Assembly (NCBI RefSeq): GCF_030936135.1
Contig: NC_082610.1
Location: 21,710,428-21,774,427 of the forward strand
From: Gavia stellata
Lineage: Eukaryota; Chordata; Aves; Gaviiformes; Gaviidae
Length of the DNA stretch: 64,000 bases
Reading direction: 5' to 3'
Part shown: piece after piece, positions 1 through 7,955 of the stretch
How positions within the stretch are numbered: position 1 is the stretch's first letter
Layout of the letters: each line of letters opens with the position of its first letter
Notes under the pieces: model-generated
Seen by the model: the letters and a program-made list of their open reading frames with translations, nothing else
What the model was told of the DNA's origin: nothing
Database searches by the model: none
Made by a program: the position numbers and the translations under genes

Positions 1-231
1 GAGCTGCTGCTCCCTGCCCAAAGCCGCCTTCAGCTCCCGCGTTTCGGTAGCGAAGCAGCGGCGCAGCTCCTGGGTGCGGTGCCGCTCTTCCTCCAGCTCA
101 GCCCGTAGCGCTTCCAGCTCCCGCCTCTGCTCCTCCTTCTGCGCAAGGCTGCTGGGGGCCTGCACCGGGCCCCGGCGGGGCGAGGGGCGGCTGCGCGCCA
201 CGAGCCCCCTGCCCGCAACATCCCGCGTCAT
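1..231 (-). CDS. RIM-binding-protein-like gene, copy 0 (N-terminal part only)
   Basis: Only the first 77 codons are present; the rest lies left of the window. The ATG is at 229-231 on the minus strand and is preceded by GACACC, so position -3 is A, a good vertebrate initiation context. The visible part is the basic Arg/Pro-rich N-terminus followed by the start of coiled coil 1 ([16 protein letters not shown]). It matches copies 1-13 without a frame break. It has the largest promoter minisatellite in the window. Confidence 0.9.
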   Translation of the reverse strand, partial: MTRDVAGRGLVARSRPSPRRGPVQAPSSLAQKEEQRRELEALRAELEEERHRTQELRRCFATETRELKAALGREQQL

Positions 232-349
232 GGTGTCGGCCACCAAACGCTGCTGCCCAAGGTCAGCAAGTGTTGCGTTCCTGGGGCTGCGAAGCCAAGA
301 CAGCGTCTGCCACGGCCGGGGCGGGTGAGCGTGGCCTTATGTGCATGTC

Positions 350-616
350 CTGGCCCCGAGCTCACAGTGGAGGGGAGGGGCAGCATGGCCTTATATGGTA
401 TGACCTGGGTGCCTGCGGGACACCTTAAGGACCTACCTTATATGGTAGGACCTGGCCCCGAGCTCACAGTGGAGGGGAGGGGCAGCATGGCCTTATATGG
501 TAGGACCTGGCCCCGAGCTCACAGTGGAGGGGAGGGGCAGCATGGCCTTATATGGTATGACCTGGCCCCGAGCTCACAGTGGAGGGGAGGGGCAGCATGG
601 CCTTATATGGTATGAC
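350..616 (-). promoter_or_regulatory. 55-bp minisatellite promoter of copy 0 (five repeats, one divergent)
   Basis: Repeats run 350-404, a divergent 47-bp repeat 405-451, then 452-506, 507-561 and 562-616. Each carries + strand CCTTATATGG, read as CCATATAAGG on the gene strand, at 389-398, 436-445, 491-500, 546-555 and 601-610. That sequence fits the SRF CArG consensus CC(A/T)6GG exactly and also contains a TATA-like TATAAGG. Regular repeats also carry GGAGGGGAGGGG, a typical Sp1/KLF/MAZ-type site. The block starts 118 bp upstream of the ATG. Promoter function is inferred from position and motifs. Confidence 0.7.
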
Positions 617-3078
617 CTGGCCCCTCTGCGCACAAAGGAAAGCGGGCGGCATTTTCCCCCAGAACAACGGAGAAGACAAAGAGGGGTTCCAAGCCATGCG
701 CAAGAGAACCAAGTGACCTCTTCTGTACAAGTGGGTTTGCTGCTAGAAGGAACCAGACCAAAGTGGCTGAAAGCGGCAAAGTTGCAACAAAACTGTGCAA
801 ACAGCTATTAAATATTTCACCCCCACCTTGACATTCCTCTTCAAGACTGCCCTCAGAAATGGCCGGGGGGTCATATGGAGCTGTGAGCAGCCCCGGCCCA
901 CGCAGCACCCTCTGCACAGCAGAAGGAGCCTGCCCTGCCGGGGCTTGCTCTTCCCAGCCACAGCTGCTCCCCAAAATGCTGCGGGCGGCTCCCCGGGCAG
1001 GCTGAGTGCTGACCCTGGCAGGTGGCAGAGCCCCTGCCCCAGCACACAGCCCCCTGGGGCGTAGGGACCCTGCTTGGAAGGACTGTCCTGGGCAGCCCTG
1101 GGTGCACAGCCAGCTTCACGCCCCGCATCAGCCGTACCCGGGAGAAGGCAGCTCTCATGGCCTGTCCCTCTGACGATGCAGTAGGGAAGCCGTGCTCAGC
1201 AGCACGTCTTCCGGCAACCTGGATAAACTGTGAGGCTTGTTCAGACAGATGCCTTGGATGTACCGGATTTTGGAGAGCCCTCCGGGATATTCATGTGCAC
1301 TGCCCTGCAGCCAGCATCTTACCATGTAAAGACCTGTGAAGATTTCTCCCACCCTGGGAGCTCGGCTGTCCTGCCGCTAACCTCTCTCTGCGTCGCTCCA
1401 CTCCCCTCGCTGCCTGCAGGCGGTGCCCTCAGCCCTGCTGCGCTTTGCAGGGCAGCTGCTCCTGGGCAGAGCTGTCTCTCGCAAGCAATGCCCGCTTGCT
1501 ATGAGCTCCCTCCGTCCCTGGAGCCCAGCCCAGCTCAGGAGCAGAGGCCCAGCCCAAGGCGTCACTTGCTCTGCCCCTTCTGGGCTCCCTGGAGATGGCC
1601 CAGGGGCTCCAGGGCTGACAGCTCCTGAATGGCAGCAGAGTCACCCTTGGGGAAGGGACTTTTGAGCTGACTGCGCTAGTCACCGATTGTCCCTCTCTGA
1701 AGAGTGGAGAGAGACCGATTCCAAAAGCATGGTTTGTCCTTCCACAGCATGGCCGTCTATGGGAGCTGTAAACGTTCCCCTCTGGACACGGATATTCTTG
1801 AGCCGAAACAAAAAGAACATGCAGGCAGTGACAGGGAGCTGTTGGTTGGCCCTTGTGCCAGGCGGGGATTCAGCTGAAGCAATGCAGACATCTCATCCCC
1901 AGCTGGAAGCCCTCGGGAGGAAGCAGCATTCAGCTCCCCCCATGCAGCCCACAGACCCCCACTGTTAAGGGGTGTCAAGCCTGGCCACCACTTCCAGCCA
2001 CTCCGGCCCAGCACCCCCTCGTGCCATGCCGCTGGAGCCCAGTACAGACCAGGAGCACCCAGCAGAGTTCTGCCTGGCTGCTGGAGCCCAGCCCGGTGCC
2101 TGGGGACCTGGAGCCTTTGCCCAGGCTGAGGGATGCAGCTGCCACTTTTCCGCGTGCAGCTGTTACTTGTAGCGAAGCTGAGCGTGCATCCCAGAGATTC
2201 ACACGCACAGACGCACAGACGCACGGACGTGGACACGCAGAGGACACTGACACGGCCAGTCACACAGACTGCCACAGATGAGGCGCTGCCGTCAACAGCA
2301 CCCACACGCAGGACTCACATAAAACACAAACAGAGGCGGCCATGCCCCCTCCTCCTCGTGGGCTGCCAGAGGCAGGAGGCCGCTAGTGTAGGCACACCCA
2401 CACACACACATGCCCACACGACACTCTCTACCTTCACAAGCGCACGCATGTGCATGGGTCCCCTGAGTACTGGCAGAGCCCCCCTTGGTCCCCCGGTACC
2501 CCTGCCCGGACCCCGGCCCTCTGACCCACCCCACGGGTCCCCTACTCGCTGCCTGGTCCCTCTAGGTGCTCCCTGCAAACATTCAGCACTCCCACATCTG
2601 TCCCGCAGGCACCCAACACTCGCCCGTCTCCCCAGGTGCCAGCGTGGGCCCTCTGCCTGCCTGATATCCCAGTCCGGACGCGAGGCCCCGCCTAGTCACC
2701 AGCTGCTCCAGCTTGAAGTTTGCTGGTGAAATCACACGCACACCCCCTGCACCCCGGGTTTGGGGAAGATGCAGACACTCACAGAGCCTCTTACTTGCCT
2801 CCCTTGTGCTGGTCCCCCCCTGAGGTGGTTTTCAGGACACACACCGTTCCCAGCCCCGTGCCTGCTGGCCGAGACCCCCACTCGCTCCAGTAGCTGCACC
2901 GGGACCCATACCAGTAGCTGGCACCACAAGCCAGGGCTGCCTACACCCCCTGCTTGGCTGCGGTAGCTGGCAGCCAGTCCACCCACGCCAGCTCCCCCTG
3001 TAACCGGCACATCGTCCTTCCAGTTCCCACACACATGGCTTGAGAGTGAGATGACACAGAGAGATCGTTCAGGAAAAA

Positions 3079-3084
3079 TTTAAT
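3079..3084 (-). terminator. Poly(A) signal ATTAAA, copy 1
   Basis: Reads ATTAAA on the gene strand, starting 43 bases after the stop codon. A TGTGTCATCTCACTC and CATGTGTGTGGG stretch follows, a suitable GT-rich downstream element. The implied 3' UTR is only about 60 nt. Confidence 0.75.
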
Positions 3085-3126
3085 AAGAAGGTATAAGAAG
3101 ACAGGACAGACAGCATCTGTGTCCTG

Positions 3127-5217
3127 CTACCAATCACTTGTCCCTGGAGAGTCTCCGCTGGCATCAGGTTGTCCCTCATCTGAAACTTCTTCAACAAGAT
3201 TAGAGGGGACGAATCCTCTTGTGCCATCGGTCAGCTCTCCCACATACCAACCGTCTTCATCCACGTCTCCAAAGACGTACACGTATTGTCCAGCAACTAG
3301 AGGAAGCTCTAGTTCAGGCCGCTCGTTGGGACCATCGAAAGGATCATAGCTGTATCGAGCTATGAACGCTCGAAGCTCTGCCGGTTGTTTTCTCATCGCC
3401 TCCAGCAGGAGGGACTCCTTGTCTGCTACCAGGTTAGCCTGGCACGGCCTGGAAACGCTACGCTTGGATCTTGCTCTTTCCAGCCGTTCCAGTTCCTGAA
3501 ATAGCTGCTGGCGTTGTTCCTTTAGCTTCTCATACCAATCATTCAGTTCAATCAGCTGGGCTCGAAACAGTGGCAGGGTTTCTTGGAGTTCCCTCTGCAA
3601 GCACGCGCCTTCCTCTTCTTTCCTCTGGAGCGCTAGCTTTGCCTCCTCATGTTCCTTCTCCAGCTGTTGACTTCTTTCTGCCATTTCTCTCATGGCTTTC
3701 AGTTCACGCTCTGCCTCTTCCAGTTGGCTTTGAAGACAGACGTTTCTTTGGATGGCAGAATCTCGCTCGCCTGCCACTCGTGCTAGTAGTCCTTTCAGGT
3801 CAAGGTTTTCCGCTTGAACCTCTTCTGTCAAAGCCATCTGCCCATGGAGGCGAGCATTTTCTTGAGCCAGGCGGGTGTTTCCATTTGTCATCTCCGTGAG
3901 CTGCACCTGTAACTGCTCACGAGTTCGGCTGTGGGTGCTCACATCATAGGAGCCCTCTTCGTCTGCAGCCACTTGGGCCTGAAGCTCCACAGCTGCCTTC
4001 CGTGAGGAGTCGTCCTGCTTGTCCTGAGCCAGCAAAGCTCCGTCAGCCTCTCCTGTTTCTCCATCGCTCTGCTGAGGAAACGATGCCACACGCAGTTCCT
4101 CAGTAGAGCGTTGGATGGGCAGTGGCACTCGAGTATTGATCAGGCGATTGCTGGCCACCTGCAGTTGCCTGGATCTTTCTTCCAGCCGCGAGGCGAGGCC
4201 AGCTAGTTGAGCACTTTTCTGCCGCAGCCAATCTGCCTCCTTGCGGGCTTCTGGAGAGCCTTTCTTTTTCAGGAGGCGGCTCTCCATCTCAAGGGCCCTC
4301 TCTTGCCTCTCCAGGTCTTCCAGAAGACGCTGCAGGTGGGTGTTCTGCTCCAGGAGCTGGCTGCACGTGCTGCCAAGCAGCACCAAGTCTTCCGCCTCTG
4401 GCACCTGGAGCTGAGCATCTGCCACTGCCTTGCATGTTGTTTGCTGCCCAGCACTGTGGCTTTCGGGCAGTCTTTCCTGTAGTGCCGCCAGGGCCCGGGG
4501 CCCGTTTCTGCCAGAAGAGCAGGAGCTCTGCATCTCCTGATGGCCCTGGTGCGCAGGAGGGCCTTCGGGCTGGGCCGTGCTGGGGGAGGCGGGCAGCTCG
4601 CCCTCCAACTGCTGCAGGATGTATTTGGTGAAGAGTGTCCTCTCCAGCTGCAGCTGGTTCTGGAGGTGGCGGATGCGGGCGGGCTGGTAGCCATCTCTCT
4701 CCCAGCAGAGCTTGCTGAGGACATCCTGGAGCTTGCTCCGGGCCTCCCTGCCGCTGCTGCTGGGCCTCACCATCTCCTCGGCCAGCTGCCGCTGCAGGGC
4801 CCGCGTCTGGCCAAGGGCGGTGGTGCACTCGTGCCGCAGCAGCTCCTGTTCCTCGCGGAGCTCAGCCTCCTTCCAGCGCAGCAGCTGGCGGGTCTCCACC
4901 ACCCGCTGCCGCTGGTTCAACTCCAGAAGCCGCTGCACCTCCTGAGCCTGTCGCTGCTCCCACTCGGACTGGAGCCGCTCTGCCAGGAGCTGCTGCTCCC
5001 TGCCCAAAGCCGCCTTCAGCTCCCGCGTTTCGGTAGCGAAGCAGCGGCGCAGCTCCTGGGTGCGGTGCCGCTCTTCCTCCAGCTCAGCCCGTAGCGCTTC
5101 CAGCTCCCGCCTCTGCTCCTCCTTCTGCGCAAGGCTGCTGGGGGCCTGCACCGGGCCCCGGCGGGGCGAGGGGCGGCTGCGCGCCACGAGCCCCCTGCCC
5201 GCAACATCCCGCGTCAT
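3127..5217 (-). CDS. RIM-binding-protein (RIMBP)-family protein, one SH3, copy 1 (intact, 696 aa)
   Basis: Reference copy. The start is the ATG at 5215-5217; an upstream in-frame TTG is not a likely vertebrate start, and a TAA closes the frame further up. Residues 1-30 are basic and Arg/Pro-rich. Coiled coil 1 is about 31-150 (includes [10 protein letters not shown]). A RIMBP-like conserved segment spans 161-204 (ARIRHLQ, LFTKYIL). Coiled coil 2 is about 275-360 and coiled coil 3 about 405-585 ([26 protein letters not shown]). A basic linker (SKRSVSR) leads to an SH3 at about 615-678 with [19 protein letters not shown] and [17 protein letters not shown]3 domains bind proline-rich partners such as RIMs and calcium channels. 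The protein stops 18 residues after the SH3, so the FN3 repeats and SH3-II/III of full-length relatives are missing. There is no signal peptide or membrane segment. An intronless frame fits a retrogene origin, as proposed for RIMBP3. Assignment to RIMBP3 rather than TSPOAP1 is uncertain. Confidence 0.9.
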   Translation of the reverse strand: MTRDVAGRGLVARSRPSPRRGPVQAPSSLAQKEEQRRELEALRAELEEERHRTQELRRCFATETRELKAALGREQQLLAERLQSEWEQRQAQEVQRLLELNQRQRVVETRQLLRWKEAELREEQELLRHECTTALGQTRALQRQLAEEMVRPSSSGREARSKLQDVLSKLCWERDGYQPARIRHLQNQLQLERTLFTKYILQQLEGELPASPSTAQPEGPPAHQGHQEMQSSCSSGRNGPRALAALQERLPESHSAGQQTTCKAVADAQLQVPEAEDLVLLGSTCSQLLEQNTHLQRLLEDLERQERALEMESRLLKKKGSPEARKEADWLRQKSAQLAGLASRLEERSRQLQVASNRLINTRVPLPIQRSTEELRVASFPQQSDGETGEADGALLAQDKQDDSSRKAAVELQAQVAADEEGSYDVSTHSRTREQLQVQLTEMTNGNTRLAQENARLHGQMALTEEVQAENLDLKGLLARVAGERDSAIQRNVCLQSQLEEAERELKAMREMAERSQQLEKEHEEAKLALQRKEEEGACLQRELQETLPLFRAQLIELNDWYEKLKEQRQQLFQELERLERARSKRSVSRPCQANLVADKESLLLEAMRKQPAELRAFIARYSYDPFDGPNERPELELPLVAGQYVYVFGDVDEDGWYVGELTDGTRGFVPSNLVEEVSDEGQPDASGDSPGTSDW

Positions 5218-5335
5218 TGCGACGGCCACCAAACGCTGCTGCCCAAGGTCAGCAAGTGTTGCGTTCCTGGGGCTGCGAAGCCAAGACAGCGTCTGCCACG
5301 GCCGGGGCGGGTGAGCGTGGCCTTATGTGCATGTC

Positions 5336-5445
5336 CTGGCCCCGAGCTCACAGTGGAGGGGAGGGGCAGCATGGCCTTATATGGTAGGACCTGGCCCCGA
5401 GCTCACAGTGGAGGGGAGGGGCAGCATGGCCTTATATGGTATGAC
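5336..5445 (-). promoter_or_regulatory. 55-bp minisatellite promoter of copy 1 (two repeats)
   Basis: Two perfect-period repeats (5336-5390, 5391-5445) with CArG/TATA-like CCATATAAGG at 5375-5384 and 5430-5439, about 160-220 bp upstream of the ATG. A decayed copy of the motif (CATAAGG, 5321-5330) lies closer to the gene. Confidence 0.7.
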
Positions 5446-7907
5446 CTGGCCCCTCTGCGCACAAAGGAAGGCGGGCGGCATTTTCCCCCAGAACAACGGA
5501 GAAGACAAAGAGGGGTTCCAAGCCATGCGCAAGAGAACCAAGTGACCTCTTCTGTACAAGTGGGTTTGCTGCTAGAAGGAACCAGACCAAACTGGCTGAA
5601 AGCGGCAAAGTTGCAACAAAACTGTGCAAACAGCTATTAAATATTTCACCCCCACCTTGACATTCCTCTTCAAGACTGCCCTCAGAAATGGCCGGGGGGT
5701 CATATGGAGCTGTGAGCAGCCCCGGCCCACGCAGCACCCTCTGCACAGCAGAAGGAGCCTGCCCTGCCGGGGCTTGCTCTTCCCAGCCACAGCTGCTCCC
5801 CAAAATGCTGCGGGCGGCTCCCCGGGCAGGCTGAGTGCTGACCCTGGCAGGCGGCAGAGCCCCTGCCCCAGCACACAGCCCCCTGGGGCGTAGGGACCCT
5901 GCTTGGAAGGACTGTCCTGGGCAGCCCTGGGTGCACAGCCAGCTTCACGCCCCGCATCAGCCGTACCCGGGAGAAGGCAGCTCTCATGGCCTGTCCCTCT
6001 GACGATGCAGTAGGGAAGCCGTGCTCAGCAGCACGTCTTCCGGCAACCTGGATAAACTGTGAGGCTTGTTCAGACAGATGCCTTGGATGTACCGGATTTT
6101 GGAGAGCCCTCCGGGATATTCATGTGCACTGCCCTGCAGCCAGCATCTTACCATGTAAAGACCTGTGAAGATTTCTCCCACCCTGGGAGCTCGGCTGTCC
6201 TGCCGCTAACCTCTCTCTGCGTCGCTCCACTCCCCTCGCTGCCTGCAGGCAGTGCCCTCAGCCCTGCTGCGCTTTGCAGGGCAGCTGCTCCTGGGCAGAG
6301 CTGTCTCTCGCAAGCAATGCCCGCTTGCTATGAGCTGCCTCTGTCCCTGGAGCCCAGCCCAGCTCAGGAGCAGAGGCCCAGCCCAAGGCGTCACTTGCTC
6401 TGCCCCTTCTGGGCTCCCTGGAGATGGCCCAGGGGCTCCAGGGCTGACAGCTCCTGAATGGCAGCAGAGTCACCCTTGGGGAAGGGACTTTTGAGCTGAC
6501 TGCGCTAGTCACCGATTGTCCCTCTCTGAAGAGTGGAGAGAGACCGATTCCAAAAGCATGGTTTGTCCTTCCACAGCATGGCCGTCTATGGGAGCTGTAA
6601 ACGTTCCCCTCTGGACACGGATATTCTTGAGCCGAAACAAAAAGAACATGCAGGCAGTGACAGGGAGCTGTTGGTTGGCCCTTGTGCCAGGCGGGGATTC
6701 AGCTGAAGCAATGCAGGCATCTCATCCCCAGCTGGAAGCCCTCGGGAGGAAGCAGCATTCAGCTCCCCCCATGCAGCCCACAGACCCCCACTGTTAAGGG
6801 GTGTCAAGCCTGGCCACCACTTCCAGCCACTCCGGCCCAGCACCCCCTCGTGCCATGCCGCTGGAGCCCAGTACAGACCAGGAGCACCCAGTAGAGTTCT
6901 GCCTGGCTGCTGGAGCCCAGCCCGGTGCCTGGGGACCTGGAGCCTTTGCCCAGGCTGAGGGATGCAGCTGCCACTTTTCCGCGTGCAGCTGTTACTTGTA
7001 GCGAAGCTGAGCGTGCATCCCAGAGATTCACACGCACAGACGCACAGACGCACGGACGTGGACACGCAGAGGACACTGACACGGCCAGTCACACAGACTG
7101 CCACAGATGAGGCGCTGCCGTCAACAGCACCCACACGCAGGACTCACATAAAACACAAACAGAGGCGGCCATGTCCCCTCCTCCTCGTGGGCTGCCAGAG
7201 GCAGGAGGCCGCTAGTGTAGGCACACCCACACACACACATGCCCACACGACACTCTCTACCTTCACAAGCGCACGCATGTGCATGGGTCCCCTGAGTACT
7301 GGCAGAGCCCCCCTTGGTCCCCCGGTACCCCTGCCCGGACCCCGGCCCTCTGACCCACCCCACGGGTCCCCTACTCGCTGCCTGGTCCCTCTAGGTGCTC
7401 CCTGCAAACATTCAGCACTCCCACATCTGTCCCGCAGGCACCCAACACTCGCCCGTCTCCCCAGGTGCCAGCGTGGGCCCTCTGCCTGCCTGATATCCCA
7501 GTCCGGACGCGAGGCCCCGCCTAGTCACCAGCTGCTCCAGCTTGAAGTTTGCTGGTGAAATCACACGCACACCCCCTGCACCCCGGGTTTGGGGAAGATG
7601 CAGACACTCACAGAGCCTCTTACTTGCCTCCCTTGTGCTGGTCCCCCCCTGAGGTGGTTTTCAGGACACACACCGTTCCCAGCCCCGTGCCTGCTGGCCG
7701 AGACCCCCACTCGCTCCAGTAGCTGCACCGGGACCCATACCAGTAGCTGGCACCACAAGCCAGGGCTGCCTACACCCCCTGCTTGGCTGCGGTAGCTGGC
7801 AGCCAGTCCACCCACGCCAGCTCCCCCTGTAACCGGCACATCGTCCTTCCAGTTCCCACACACATGGCTTGAGAGTGAGATGACACAGAGAGATCGTTCA
7901 GGAAAAA

Positions 7908-7913
7908 TTTAAT
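7908..7913 (-). terminator. Poly(A) signal ATTAAA, copy 2
   Basis: Gene-strand ATTAAA, 43 bases after the stop codon, with the same GT-rich sequence downstream. Confidence 0.75.
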
Positions 7914-7955
7914 AAGAAGGTATAAGAAGACAGGACAGACAGCATCTGTGTCCTG

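Larger units (their letters stand above)
232..3126. other. Spacer between copies 0 and 1
   Basis: In minus-strand order this holds the 3' UTR and ATTAAA of copy 1, about 2.4 kb without a recognisable gene, then the promoter repeats and leader of copy 0. Simple-sequence parts are a CACA/CAGACG-rich stretch (about 2199-2275) and a short CA run (about 2392-2424). Open frames up to about 200 codons occur on both strands, but they are proline-, histidine- or cysteine-rich, lack domains and overlap one another, so they are not called. This spacer and spacer 3-4 share CCATGCCCCC near 2340, where the others read CCATGTCCCC. Confidence 0.8.
5218..7955. other. Spacer between copies 1 and 2
   Basis: Same layout as spacer 0-1, with two promoter repeats. 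Distinguishing bases are CAGTAGAGTTC near 6890 (most units have CAGCAGAG; shared with spacers 10-11 and 11-12), CTGCCTCTGTCC near 6335 and GCAGGCAGTGCC near 6250. No gene is recognised. Confidence 0.8.

Noticed and set aside
350-616. CRISPR-like pattern (short regular repeats)
   Set aside because: The repeats are directly adjacent with no unique spacers; this is a minisatellite in a vertebrate promoter.
1757-2305. 182-codon open frame on the minus strand in the spacer
   Set aside because: Cys/Ser/Trp-rich sequence without any domain, opposite another frame of similar quality. Long frames are expected by chance in GC-rich DNA.
2133-2729. 198-codon open frame on the + strand, repeated in nearly every spacer
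   Set aside because: It runs through a CACA/CAGACG-rich tract, has no domain, and overlaps long frames on the other strand. Its recurrence only reflects unit similarity.
2760-2810. Possible splice donor on the gene strand (CTGTGAGTGTC, CAAGTAAGAG) for an upstream non-coding exon
   Set aside because: No convincing acceptor could be paired with it near the next ATG without transcript data.
4540-5094. 184-codon leucine-rich + strand frame opposite the gene
   Set aside because: It is the antisense of coiled coil 1; the Leu richness comes from the reverse complement of Gln/Glu/Lys codons.
5218-5232. Upstream in-frame TTG that would add five residues to the protein
   Set aside because: TTG is not a usual vertebrate start, and the ATG 15 bases downstream has a good context.
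5630-5645. ATTAAA on the + strand as a poly(A) signal for an opposite-strand gene
   Set aside because: It lies in a palindromic TATTAAATATTT context and no + strand gene precedes it.
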